From IMG/VR virus record IMGVR_UViG_3300023220_000904, positions 1-42,273 of that record: a stretch of 42,273 nt of DNA; one strand, written 5' to 3'. Origin of the DNA: a virus. The stretch's first letter is position 1, and every line of letters starts with the position of its first letter. A model generated the notes under the pieces. The model was given only the letters and a program-made list of their open reading frames with translations, did not search any database and was not told where the DNA came from. Shown piece by piece: positions 25,350-33,443 of the stretch. Position numbers and translations under genes: made by a program.

Positions 25350-26213
25350 TTTTTCGTTCTCCTGTTTAGATTGAGCGGAAGCAGAAGAATCACCGCCTGC
25401 TGTCCCCTGATTAGTTATTTTATCTATCATTTTTACGGACAAAGCGTCCGGCGACTCATCCAGAGTCTGGGAAAAAAGAACATCTCCTCTTCCGAAGTTC
25501 TTAATGATGAAAGCAGGTTCCAGTTTACGGCCCTGACTGATGCGATCTATGAAAAAACTCTCGGCGGTATCGATCCGTTTCTGAAGTAAAGCGATTCCTT
25601 CCTCGGTCTCAATCCCGATCGCTTTATCGGGAGCGTTACGGGAAACGATAATCACTTCTTTAATACCTCGTTGTTTGTCAGATTCCGTAAAATCGAACCC
25701 GGCGATCAGCACTCCGATTGATCCACTTAAATTGGTCGGGCTGGTGGATTCAATGACATGAGCGGCGGAAGCCAGATAAAACCCGGCGGAAGCCAGTAAG
25801 CCCTCATTAACGGCTGTGATCTGATTAGTCTCACGCAGACCCATCAGAGCCTGCCAGACCAGTTCAACTCCCTGAAAATGACCGCCCGGAGTATCAAAAA
25901 GCAGTCTGGTATTTTTTACATTCGAGTCAGCCTGAATCAACTCAACAGAGCGGATAATTTCAGAGAAAGCGGTCACTCCGCCGAAAATACGGTCAAAGAA
26001 ATCAAGTTCAGAAACCATTACCCCCTTAATCCGGATCGTGGCGGTATCGCCTTCAATCTTCAGAATGGAAGGGTTTTTATCATCGTCATCCTGTTCAGCC
26101 CGCAGAAAGAAAAAAGATTTCATTTCCTCTTCATTGCCCTGATAACGGAACCCGGCTTTCTTTTCCAGGTAGGCTCTCAGTCCGTTTTCTTCAGCGGCCC
26201 ATAATTCAAACAT
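24924..26213 (-). CDS. Head maturation protease (S49) with C-terminal scaffold, lambda gpC-like
   Basis: 429 aa. Residues ~50-260 are an S49/SppA-type serine protease: IRIKGVMVSE, FDTPGG, the nucleophile Ser ~142 in LLASAGFYLAS, and SPTNLSGSIGVL. The Lys in SDKQRGIKEV (~180) is the likely general base. The C-terminal part (~289-429) is a helical scaffold domain. An internal start at residue 289 should make the scaffold separately, as lambda Nu3 is made within C. Confidence 0.85.
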   Translation of the reverse strand: MFELWAAEENGLRAYLEKKAGFRYQGNEEEMKSFFFLRAEQDDDDKNPSILKIEGDTATIRIKGVMVSELDFFDRIFGGVTAFSEIIRSVELIQADSNVKNTRLLFDTPGGHFQGVELVWQALMGLRETNQITAVNEGLLASAGFYLASAAHVIESTSPTNLSGSIGVLIAGFDFTESDKQRGIKEVIIVSRNAPDKAIGIETEEGIALLQKRIDTAESFFIDRISQGRKLEPAFIIKNFGRGDVLFSQTLDESPDALSVKMIDKITNQGTAGGDSSASAQSKQENEKMAFKTIEEVLAAHPEVKADLDQKLTAEFNKGKTTGKTEGAEEVQGRMTQAMSYMKEGSTYFENEIIRNVAVKVLKGEESMIVLSTAITTYDMMHEKDNSSEAKKETDKIGDTDPDISKASTDGVVRNEEDMKAAIERSKSF

Positions 26214-26225
26214 TTATTCTCCTGT

Positions 26226-26546
26226 TCATAGATCGACTCTGACTTCACCATCGTTCGGTTCGGTGTAAATGTAGACATCGATAGCGGCCGCCGCTTCAAT
26301 GTTCGCCACTCCCACGTTAAAATTTCTACCGGCCTGACTGCTTTTAGTCATAAGGATCGGCACCCCTTCGAAAAGGTCTTCCTGGGGATTGGGCGTGTTG
26401 CTCGGCGCGCCTCCTCCGGTATCCCGATAAGTCTGATAATATCTGGTATTGGTTTTCTTGAAAATATGAATGAGTCCGGTGGTTACGTTTATCGCCACCG
26501 GGGTCCATTGATCAGCCGGACAAGCCGTTAAAACCGGGTTAGCCAT
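26226..26546 (-). CDS. Small hypothetical head-region protein (106 aa)
   Basis: A beta-rich, proline-containing protein located between portal and protease genes; its start overlaps the portal's end by 8 bases. Nothing specific is recognised. A minor head or stabilising role is suggested by location only. Confidence 0.45.
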   Translation of the reverse strand: MANPVLTACPADQWTPVAINVTTGLIHIFKKTNTRYYQTYRDTGGGAPSNTPNPQEDLFEGVPILMTKSSQAGRNFNVGVANIEAAAAIDVYIYTEPNDGEVRVDL

Positions 26547-28146
26547 TTTGTATTTCCTTAAGGTTAAAAGGGTCTGTCGGTAATTCCTTCAGCTCCTCGG
26601 TTAAATTCATTCGGTTTGATTTACCGGATGAGCCATTCACTTCCATCGCATATTTATCCAGGGTGGTAGCACCCAGCCCGATATTGATCTGAGCGGCTTT
26701 AGCAGCTTTGACCGGATCGATATTCGGAAGAGCGATGCCGTGCCAGACCGCGTTGAGCCAGGCCGAGCGTAAAACCGGATCACTCCATCCCGGAGCGTTG
26801 ACCGTGCCGCGAGCGATTTCTTCAGAGAGCCAGCCTTCATAAATCGGATTGCAGAAGTCTGAAATCTCCTCTTGTCTATGGATATTGCATATTCTCCAGA
26901 AGAGAATCAGGGACGCTCTGGAAGCCGAGAAATTATTACTGAATCTCATCAGAAGAACTTCCATCGGAACCCCGCTGGCCGCTGAAAGATAAGCGGTAAA
27001 ACTATCCACAAACTTATCGAAACTATCAGCCGGAGCGGTATTGACAAAGGGTTTGATCTCTTCTCCCCTGTCCAGATTCATGACCGCCGTCGATCCAGGA
27101 GTCGATATATTGACGTTCTCCATCTCGAAATGAGTCACCGGACTGATCACTTCCGGCACGTTCTGAGCGTCTTCCGACGGAGTCGGATTAGAGCCAAGCA
27201 GAGCGGAAGCGAGAGGACCGGCCGGAGGATTGCTGAACCCCTCGAAGGGATTAGAAGCCGCCGCGTCCGAAGACGGTTTAACGAACATCCAGATTTGAGA
27301 TTGATTAATCGCCTTCTTAATCTGAGAAGTGGTAAAATCCGTCAAGTCAGCCATTTCCTGTAAAGCATGAGAGAGCGGAGGAAAGCCCCGACTCTGTCCG
27401 GCGTATTCCTGGGAGTAGCCGTGTAACATCATTCTGCGACCGGAACCCCGACCCATCGCCGGGATTTTGACGTTTTCAAATCCGCCCTTGTCTTTTCTGA
27501 CTCTGATATTGTACGAGATCGCTTTCCCGGCGGCGTTGCGTTCGATGCCGTCTTTATTTCTGAGGTATTGACCGAAGGAAGTGGTGATCGTATCTCCCAC
27601 GATCTGATCAGGATCTATAAACTCGAATTGTAAAGGATTCATCAGCGATCTGTCGGATGAATAAAAAAGCCTGACGAAAATATCGTTATCGCGCTGCTGG
27701 GAAAAAGCGTAAAATCTTTGAGACTGATAAAAATTCATCTCCTCGGCCCGATGTCCTTTCTTCGATCTACTCCAGAGATCGAAAAGACTGCTGACGTTCT
27801 CCGACCATGCTCGGCCCTGTTTTCTGGAAATACCGAGAATACCGATTAACGGTACCGATTCCATTCTGATTCCGACATCCGCCACGGTATCAGTGATACG
27901 TGTCACTATTGACCTGGCGTTCAGATCAGTGTGTACGGCTCGTCTGACGTTCTGTCTTAATCTTCGGTGATCCAGATAAGTGGGGGCACCGTCTCCGGAG
28001 ATCCCGAAAGGCGATTTAGCCCCTCCGGAATGAAAACCGCCTCCGAATCCGGCACCGGGAGCGTGCGAAGCGGTCATACCGCCGGACTGAACCCGACTGA
28101 TTTTATAAACCGCCTCAGCGATCCGCTCCATTGATTTATCGGACAT
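26539..28146 (-). CDS. Portal protein, lambda gpB-like
   Basis: 535 aa. The pattern LRQNVRRAVHTDLNARSIV in the N-terminal third, DNDIFVRLFYSSDRSLMNPLQFEFIDPDQI in part (FEFIDPDQI), and the middle SQIKKAINQSQIWMF are typical of the lambda-type portal. The loop FSNNFSASRASLILFWR follows near residue 400. It forms the dodecameric gate at one vertex and binds terminase. It is followed by the protease in standard lambda order. Confidence 0.85.
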   Translation of the reverse strand: MSDKSMERIAEAVYKISRVQSGGMTASHAPGAGFGGGFHSGGAKSPFGISGDGAPTYLDHRRLRQNVRRAVHTDLNARSIVTRITDTVADVGIRMESVPLIGILGISRKQGRAWSENVSSLFDLWSRSKKGHRAEEMNFYQSQRFYAFSQQRDNDIFVRLFYSSDRSLMNPLQFEFIDPDQIVGDTITTSFGQYLRNKDGIERNAAGKAISYNIRVRKDKGGFENVKIPAMGRGSGRRMMLHGYSQEYAGQSRGFPPLSHALQEMADLTDFTTSQIKKAINQSQIWMFVKPSSDAAASNPFEGFSNPPAGPLASALLGSNPTPSEDAQNVPEVISPVTHFEMENVNISTPGSTAVMNLDRGEEIKPFVNTAPADSFDKFVDSFTAYLSAASGVPMEVLLMRFSNNFSASRASLILFWRICNIHRQEEISDFCNPIYEGWLSEEIARGTVNAPGWSDPVLRSAWLNAVWHGIALPNIDPVKAAKAAQINIGLGATTLDKYAMEVNGSSGKSNRMNLTEELKELPTDPFNLKEIQNG

Positions 28147-28428
28147 TTACTCGCTCTGTATTGAGAACCAGCCCTCGTCAGCCAGATATTCGACACCGAC
28201 CAGATTAGGCTCATCATAATATGATAATTTCTGCTCCGCCGTCATTCCGGCGCAGGCATCGGTCAGAGAATCCTCAACGATACAGGCCACCCGTGAATCA
28301 CCTCCGTCAAAATGAACCATATTCAATCGATATTTAACCGATCCGTTAGGAAATCCCAGCAAAGTATTTATATTGGCATTTATCACATCCGCCTGCGGAA
28401 CATCATCAAATATCTGGAATCTGATCAT
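28147..28428 (-). CDS. Hypothetical protein (93 aa)
   Basis: A soluble, mixed alpha/beta protein with two cysteines (VACIVED, DACAG) ending in an acidic tail. Its stop abuts the portal ATG exactly. No family recognised. Confidence 0.5.
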   Translation of the reverse strand: MIRFQIFDDVPQADVINANINTLLGFPNGSVKYRLNMVHFDGGDSRVACIVEDSLTDACAGMTAEQKLSYYDEPNLVGVEYLADEGWFSIQSE

Positions 28429-28431
28429 AAT

Positions 28432-29289
28432 TTAGACATTGTTGTTGATTTCAGTACTGACCTCGTCGATCTGGGCCTGATTAAGAAAAGCGCGATATCC
28501 CCGGAAATCCCCGTGACTGACATCACCGGCAAAGGTAGAGAGGTTTATATTCCCCCAATTAAAAACCGATATTCTGGGAGTAGTGAGAGCCGTCGATGAT
28601 ACAATATTGGTAAGCGGCTGAACCACTCCGTTTAATCTCATATCATGCAGATTATTGATCCTGCTGTAACGGATCACCAGCAGATTCGTCGAACCGAGAA
28701 CTAAATTATTAGGAGGATCATTAGAAATATTATCAAAAGAAACAAAGGTCATCAGATTAAACATAAAACTGGTGATTCTATTGAACGAATTAACCGAAAT
28801 CGACCAACTGACACCTGCGGCTGTTATCCAGTCCGTAAATGTCATCCGCAGCAATATAGTAGTAACAGCAGTACTTCCGGCGGTATATTTAAACCGCATG
28901 AAAACAGTCATCTCCGGAGGAAAGGAAGGCCCAGGCGCGCCGCCGTTACCCGTACTTAACATTAAGTTCGTACTGTCCTGAATCGTACGCATACCATCGA
29001 CCGTACCGAAAACAGCGGTATCCAATTCAGGTTTGTCCGCCATTACAGTCTGAACGAAATCATTGGTTTTAACAGCAGCAGCCGTTCTGTTATTAACCAG
29101 AAAAAAAAGAGGAGTAGGTTCAGCCCCGACCCCACGATTAGCCACGTCACCAGGGTCATAATCCCAGAGCGGAGCCGGAACGATCAGATCACCTCCAGGC
29201 GCACCGCCGATAAAATTCGGGTAGAGCTGCCTTTTAGCGGCGGGACTCATTACATTCCCGATTGAGTTGATGAACGGTTTACCTGCCAC
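28432..29289 (-). CDS. Jelly-roll (LamG/ConA-like) virion protein
   Basis: 285 aa. Residues ~100-275 form the alternating strands of a concanavalin-like fold: MTVFMRFKYTAG, LLVIRYSR, LHDMRLNGV, then DFRGYRAFLNQAQIDEVS, which is typical of the last strands and helix in LamG/pentraxin-like modules. A Gly/Ala/Pro N-terminus (~20-60) may be an attachment region. Between gpW-like and portal genes it is probably a capsid surface or neck fibre that binds carbohydrate; that is inference. Confidence 0.5.
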   Translation of the reverse strand: MAGKPFINSIGNVMSPAAKRQLYPNFIGGAPGGDLIVPAPLWDYDPGDVANRGVGAEPTPLFFLVNNRTAAAVKTNDFVQTVMADKPELDTAVFGTVDGMRTIQDSTNLMLSTGNGGAPGPSFPPEMTVFMRFKYTAGSTAVTTILLRMTFTDWITAAGVSWSISVNSFNRITSFMFNLMTFVSFDNISNDPPNNLVLGSTNLLVIRYSRINNLHDMRLNGVVQPLTNIVSSTALTTPRISVFNWGNINLSTFAGDVSHGDFRGYRAFLNQAQIDEVSTEINNNV

Positions 29290-29671
29290 GTTGATTTTGT
29301 GCGTTAACCATCAGTTTCGCCAGATGCGTTTCCAGATCTTTGAGTAGTTTTTCTTTAACCCGATCATAAAGTCCTTTTTCGATTTCATTATCATCTGAAA
29401 GATTATTTTTAATCCGGGCATACATTCCTTTTTCGATTTCATTATCATCTGAAAGATCATTTTTAATCCGGGCATACATTCCTTTTTCGATTTCATTGAG
29501 AAGTTTTTCTTCCAATCTTCGATAAAGAACTTCTTCACCGTTCAGAGTCCGGGTCAGGCTGAAGATGGGAATACCCAGTATTTTAAAAACCCATTTAAAG
29601 GTTTCGATCTCCGGTTTTATTATCATCGGTGTTTTATCTTCAGACAACGTTCCTCCTGATGCCGTCGACAT
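29279..29671 (-). CDS. Repeat-containing helical protein (130 aa)
   Basis: After a ~50-residue N-terminus there are two complete 18-residue repeats NEIEKGMYARIKNxLSDD and a third partial copy, encoded by 54-bp tandem DNA repeats, followed by a Lys-rich C-terminal helix. Copy number could change by recombination, altering a coiled-coil length. No family recognised. It lies just after gpW-like and overlaps the jelly-roll gene by 11 bases. Confidence 0.5.
   Translation of the reverse strand: MSTASGGTLSEDKTPMIIKPEIETFKWVFKILGIPIFSLTRTLNGEEVLYRRLEEKLLNEIEKGMYARIKNDLSDDNEIEKGMYARIKNNLSDDNEIEKGLYDRVKEKLLKDLETHLAKLMVNAQNQRGR
29373..29500 (-). repeat. 54-bp tandem repeat within a gene
   Basis: Two complete units (29373-29426 and 29427-29480) and the start of a third (from 29481), differing at only a few positions. 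The unit is a multiple of three so repeat number can vary without changing frame. Confidence 0.8.
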
Positions 29672-29924
29672 TTCTTCTAAGGCTAAAACTGACGATACCC
29701 TTACCGCCCAGTTTGCGTTCGATCAGATCGATTCCGTTTTCCAGCCGGTGAATGGCTTTGTCCAGTTCTCCCAGGCTGCGGTTGGTGTACTCGACCCGAC
29801 CGTCCCCGGTATCCATTTCAACCCGTCCTTTGGGATTAGCGGCCAGCAGGTCGTAAGTATCATAAAGCTTTTCGAGAGTGGCGCAATGTCTGGTTAATCT
29901 GTCTTTAAGACGCTGAAGGCTCAT
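29640..29924 (-). CDS. Head-tail joining protein, lambda gpW-like
   Basis: 94 aa. The gpW pattern is clear: a first helix, then RVEMDTGDGRVEYTNRSLGELDKAI, i.e. beta-hairpin followed by the second helix. gpW closes the portal after packaging and accepts the tail tube. The lambda order (W before B) is nearly preserved, but here a repeat protein and jelly-roll protein intervene. The ATG at 29924 begins 9 bases after the winged-helix gene. Confidence 0.7.
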   Translation of the reverse strand: MSLQRLKDRLTRHCATLEKLYDTYDLLAANPKGRVEMDTGDGRVEYTNRSLGELDKAIHRLENGIDLIERKLGGKGIVSFSLRRNVDGIRRNVV

Positions 29925-29933
29925 GTTTTATGA

Positions 29934-30527
29934 TTAAAATGATAATTGTCTTTCCGGTAATCCGTCTCCATCCACTCCGACGAAAATCTCTTTAAAATCA
30001 GTCTGAAGGGCGTCTTCTTCTTTTTCACCGGTGATCTGAGCATAAACGGCCAGCCCTTTGGTATTCAGTCGGTGATAATAAATCCGTTTATCTCTGGAGT
30101 CCCGTTCACTGACAACCACCTCTTTTTTACGGAGCTGAGTCAGACAATTGCTGATCACCCTCTGCTGACTGTCCAGATGCCGATCCAAGTTTCCGGTGGT
30201 GACATCGCCTTTTCCGATGAAATTTATAATCCGACAACCGAGCGCACTGTACAGTTTTTCCATTTCAAAACAGCGGTCAACCGTCTGATAAAGCTCCCGA
30301 CCGTAGTCGGTCAGGCTGTAACAACGAGAAGAGTTTTTAACGACCGCCTGTCTTTTTTCCAGCCATTTCAGGGCACCTCCGGTCGAAGCGACTTTTAATT
30401 TTTCATCCGAGCAGCTTATCGCTCTGACTCCGCTGGACGGGTAACTACTCAGACATTTCATGGTCAGAAAAATAACCTCGCCGTGTCTGAGTTTCTCTTC
30501 AGTCGTTTTCTCAGAAGAGCTGGGCAT
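29934..30527 (-). CDS. Tandem winged-helix DNA-binding protein (197 aa)
   Basis: Two MarR-like winged helix units appear: residues ~18-85 (ending RCYSLTDYGRELYQ) and ~100-170 (ending RIYYHRLNTKGLAVYAQI). Each has the beta-wing pattern of a helix-turn-helix followed by KxxxR. It is probably a transcriptional regulator at the head of the late operon. It overlaps the neighbouring winged-helix gene by 17 bases. Confidence 0.65.
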   Translation of the reverse strand: MPSSSEKTTEEKLRHGEVIFLTMKCLSSYPSSGVRAISCSDEKLKVASTGGALKWLEKRQAVVKNSSRCYSLTDYGRELYQTVDRCFEMEKLYSALGCRIINFIGKGDVTTGNLDRHLDSQQRVISNCLTQLRKKEVVVSERDSRDKRIYYHRLNTKGLAVYAQITGEKEEDALQTDFKEIFVGVDGDGLPERQLSF

Positions 30528-30795
30528 CGTTCCTTACTTCCTCCAGATAATATTCACCGTCGGAGGTCAGAGAGTGCTGATGAAATATCGCCTTGCGTAA
30601 TTTCCGGGTTTTAACCATCCCGGCCTTACGACAAGCCGCCAGATAATTACAGACGTTACTGCGTTGAGGGTAGGTATCGTAAGTCGGAAGCTTGGACAGA
30701 TGCTCGATCAGAACATTGGTGGTCTTAGCTCCCATTTTCAACTGGATCATGATTTCAATCGATCTGCCTTGAGTGTGACTTAATTTACCGCCCAT
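30511..30795 (-). CDS. Winged-helix protein (94 aa)
   Basis: One winged-helix unit: helices at ~8-35, a likely recognition helix near RSNVCNYLAACRKAGM, then the wing KLRKAIFHQHSLTSDG. It is placed between two other probable regulators and overlaps both (17 and 16 bases). Family not identified further; a late-gene regulator is likely by context. Confidence 0.6.
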   Translation of the reverse strand: MGGKLSHTQGRSIEIMIQLKMGAKTTNVLIEHLSKLPTYDTYPQRSNVCNYLAACRKAGMVKTRKLRKAIFHQHSLTSDGEYYLEEVRNDAQLF

Positions 30796-31013
30796 TTGAG
30801 ACCGAAGTATGTCATGAAAGGAGATTTGTCAGTAAATCTCGGTAATAAATCATCTAAAGATTCAGCCAAAGTCTCAACATCTTCCGGCATCGCAATCACT
30901 TTGACAGCTGCTGCGTTAGAGCTAACTCTTCTGACCCGGACTCCATCCACCACCGAAGTCAGAGCCGGATCATAAGTTCCGATAATGACTTCCTTTTTTC
31001 TTTCTGATTTCAT
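30780..31013 (-). CDS. Small protein containing a tail-sheath-like segment (77 aa)
   Basis: Residues ~8-33 (EVIIGTYDPALTSVVDGV) match the sheath N-terminus (LIIATYDPLLTSVVEDV), and 37 of 41 bases agree between 30946-30986 and 20935-20975. The remainder is unrelated. The ATG overlaps the 57-aa gene's stop (ATGA). The start and stop fit the operon, so it appears to be a real gene carrying a duplicated sheath fragment, either a remnant or a domain with a role in sheath assembly. Confidence 0.55.
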   Translation of the reverse strand: MKSERKKEVIIGTYDPALTSVVDGVRVRRVSSNAAAVKVIAMPEDVETLAESLDDLLPRFTDKSPFMTYFGLKWAVN

Positions 31014-31183
31014 AAAACATCCTCGTAATATTCAATATTCGCCTGATATTCCTTAATCTTTTTATCTAATTTAATTTTTTCTATTTTAGCACTGTTGACA
31101 GAGCTGAGAGCTTTCCGCCTTTTCACCATTTCCGATTTACTGACTGTTCTGATTTCTTTTTCGGAATTTATTTTTTTATCCAT
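31010..31183 (-). CDS. Small charged protein (57 aa), first gene of the late operon
   Basis: A very Lys/Glu-rich helical protein with no membrane segment. It begins 103 bases after the conserved late site at 31286-31328 and overlaps the next gene (ATGA). It would be the first gene read from that promoter. No family recognised. Confidence 0.55.
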   Translation of the reverse strand: MDKKINSEKEIRTVSKSEMVKRRKALSSVNSAKIEKIKLDKKIKEYQANIEYYEDVL

Positions 31184-31285
31184 GATTTATTTTAAAAAAT
31201 TCTGCAATTATAGAATTAAAGGCATAAATAAACAGGGCAGTCAAATAAAAACCAAAACAATCATCAAAACAGCTCCATCGTAACT

Positions 31286-31328
31286 AAACGTATAGCACCG
31301 ACCGACCACCTCACGAACTCAACACCAA
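31286..31328 (-). promoter_or_regulatory. Shared late-promoter-like site A
   Basis: Read on the minus strand the site is TTGGTGTTGAG, 17 variable bases, then CGGTGCTATACGTTT. Site B at 39035-39077 has exactly the same two boxes and the same 17-base spacer. TGCTATACG resembles an extended -10 element. A lies between the Rep gene stop and the late operon, B upstream of the terminase operon, so a common promoter/activator site is inferred. Confidence 0.55.
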
Positions 31329-31385
31329 GTCCGAAAACCAACACAAAATAAACCGTACAGAAAAGTCCGCTTACCTCGATGTAAG

Positions 31386-32759
31386 TCATGAGAAACCCAG
31401 GAAAAAGCCCATGAGTTTAACCATCAGGGGGTTGTAGACATCCATAAATTTATCGGTTTTTTTACTGATTAAATCATCGAGATAAAGTTTAAGTTCCTCC
31501 TCTTGTCCCGGTTTCAGATGATCGATATCAGGCAGAACCGACCAGACGAATTCCGGGCGTTTTTTAATTTCCAGCAGGCGATATTCGGTATCCCACTGTC
31601 TTTTCTGGTTCCGGTATTCCTCTTCCCGGAGTTTCCCGGTTTCTTCTTTTCGTTTTTTCTGTGCTTTCCGGTATTCATCCAGTTTTTTAAGCAGAAGTCT
31701 GGCGTCTTCCTCCTCAGAGTTCCGCATTTCGGTTTTAAGTAAATCTTCCTGTCGCCGCTCCCAGCGCACGGAATGCCAGCCGTCACGGTAAGCGGCCAGG
31801 ACAGCGGAAACCGGAAACTTCAGATTTTTACCGGAGTCTTGCAGACGTTTTTGATATTCCTCTACCGCCCAGACCGTCTGCCAGACCTGCTCTTCCTTGT
31901 GAGCATAAGTGACCGGGAACTGTCGGCTGAAATCCGAAGGACATCGTAATTTTTTAAGCCGTATAAAGATAGCTTCCTGGACTTTGTTCAGTTCAAGTTG
32001 AACAGGAGGAACGACAGCCCCGTAAATCAGAAATTCGATACCGGCGATCTCCCGTCCGGTTTTAATCATTTTGAATTTGAAATGGGAAGAGGTCTGAGCA
32101 TTAACTTCTTTCTGAGCCGGAACCAGCACTCTTGTTTTGAAATTGTAAGGGCGAGGATAAAGCGTGGATTTCAAACCGAGTTTGTCCCGTAATTCCGGCA
32201 TGGTGTAGAATTTACGGGTCACGTAGCGATTATCGATGATCAGATCATGAAAATCAGAGCGCGGCTCAAACGATTTACAGAATTCCAAAAAACGGATGGA
32301 ATATTCGCTGCGTAAACCAGCTACATCAGAGAGTTTGTAGGTAGAGAAATGAGTTTGAAGCTGAAGCAGATAAGGTCTGAGAGCAGAAGAAACCCTGACC
32401 GAGAGCGTTTCCTGATCCCAGTTGATTTCAGGAGTCTCGATCCAGGCCGGCATACTGAGAATTCTATCCCCGTTTCTGATCGAGGTGATATGCAGAACAT
32501 TACGCTGGAGACTTTCCAGCACTCTGATCATGATTTTTTTTCTGACCTCGACCCGTTTTTTCTTCAGATTCAGAATTTCATTTATCTCGGCAAAACTGAA
32601 GGAGTAACACTGAAAATCAGTATCCTTGGGATGGATTTTGGAAATAACAGTCAGAATCAGCCGCTGCTCATTGAGACCGAGAGCGTACTTGGCTTCAATC
32701 AGATTATGATGTTTGGTGACCAGGACTGTATTGTCGGTTTTTTCTTCTGTTTTTCCCAT
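31386..32759 (-). CDS. Rep_3-family replication initiator
   Basis: 457 aa. The N-terminal half fits Rep_3/RepB initiators: LVTKHHNLIEAKYALGLNEQRLIL, then the winged helix and YSIRFLEFCKSF (usual YS.RLYELLK), and a second winged helix. The C-terminal ~120 residues are an extra highly charged coiled coil. It should bind the iterons at 33178-33263 and recruit helicase for extrachromosomal replication. A long leader (about 420 bases) with hairpins separates the iterons from the ATG. Confidence 0.8.
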   Translation of the reverse strand: MGKTEEKTDNTVLVTKHHNLIEAKYALGLNEQRLILTVISKIHPKDTDFQCYSFSFAEINEILNLKKKRVEVRKKIMIRVLESLQRNVLHITSIRNGDRILSMPAWIETPEINWDQETLSVRVSSALRPYLLQLQTHFSTYKLSDVAGLRSEYSIRFLEFCKSFEPRSDFHDLIIDNRYVTRKFYTMPELRDKLGLKSTLYPRPYNFKTRVLVPAQKEVNAQTSSHFKFKMIKTGREIAGIEFLIYGAVVPPVQLELNKVQEAIFIRLKKLRCPSDFSRQFPVTYAHKEEQVWQTVWAVEEYQKRLQDSGKNLKFPVSAVLAAYRDGWHSVRWERRQEDLLKTEMRNSEEEDARLLLKKLDEYRKAQKKRKEETGKLREEEYRNQKRQWDTEYRLLEIKKRPEFVWSVLPDIDHLKPGQEEELKLYLDDLISKKTDKFMDVYNPLMVKLMGFFLGFS

Positions 32760-32761
32760 AT

Positions 32762-32815
32762 CCGTTCAGAGTCCGGATTCCGAGCAAAAAAAAAGACTCA
32801 GAATCTTTTGAACGG
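32762..32815 (-). promoter_or_regulatory. Leader hairpin just before the Rep start
   Basis: In the transcript, CCGTTCA pairs with TGAACGG (7 bp), enclosing a second stem GAGTC/GACTC. The structure ends two bases before the ATG, so it probably occludes the ribosome and may make Rep synthesis dependent on unfolding or an antisense RNA, as is known for other plasmid initiators (inference here). Confidence 0.45.
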
Positions 32816-33177
32816 TGAAACAAGCACCTTCCATCAGCTTTGACGTGCTAACGGTCTACAAAAAACTCTGAGCCTTTTTCTCTGTCTTTTCAGTTCCGGC
32901 GTCACCCTTGAATTCTACCTTGTTTATAGAATTATGAAACGAAAGAAAAAACCTCAGTTATGAAACTAAAGTTATCTAATCAAAATCTAAAAAACAACAA
33001 CTTTTTTACATGTAGTCGTTTTATTTTCAAAGGCAAGAAAATTCAAGCAGATACCGAGATTAAAATTACCTCTTCACGCTCAAATAATTTCACTTTAAAA
33101 GAATGCTCAGAAAAAATAATAAAAGTCAACTTTTTTTTAAAATAAAATACACGGGTTTTTTAATCGTTTCCGATCAT

Positions 33178-33263
33178 TTTGCGCTTTCTGTAGTTGCTTT
33201 CAATAATATTTGCGCTTTCTGTAGTTGCTTTCAGAGCTGTTTTGCGCTTTTTGTAGTTGTTTA
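33178..33263 (+). other. Iterons; probable plasmid origin
   Basis: Three direct repeats of about 23 bases, TTTGCGCTTTCTGTAGTTGC and following bases, begin at 33178, 33209 and 33241 (31-32 bases apart, three helical turns). The third has two or three changes. A very A+T-rich stretch lies beside them (32930-33170). Location upstream of the Rep gene is typical of iteron-controlled plasmids. No certain DnaA box is seen. Confidence 0.75.
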
Positions 33264-33443
33264 TCGTCTTAACCATCTGAAATTTAAAGCAAAAAAACAC
33301 CCCCAAACAAGAAGAAAGACAAACAAGAAGAAAGAACAAACAAGATACCTAATGGTAAGAGTATATTCTACACAAAGAAGAGCAGAAAATAAATTTATCT
33401 GTAGATTCTGAAAAGGTGAAAAATAAAAACAGGAAATTCATTT

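Noticed and set aside
29373-29500. CRISPR-like repeat
   Set aside because: Units are contiguous, in frame and coding, with no spacers.
32960-33145. 61-codon plus-strand ORF next to the origin
   Set aside because: Low-complexity Lys/Asn/Phe content expected of A+T-rich DNA; more likely the unwinding region.
33103-33411. 102-codon plus-strand ORF over the iterons
   Set aside because: Its residues simply translate the iterons and A+T-rich DNA (repeated Ala-Phe-Cys stretches); no ribosome site and no family-like features.
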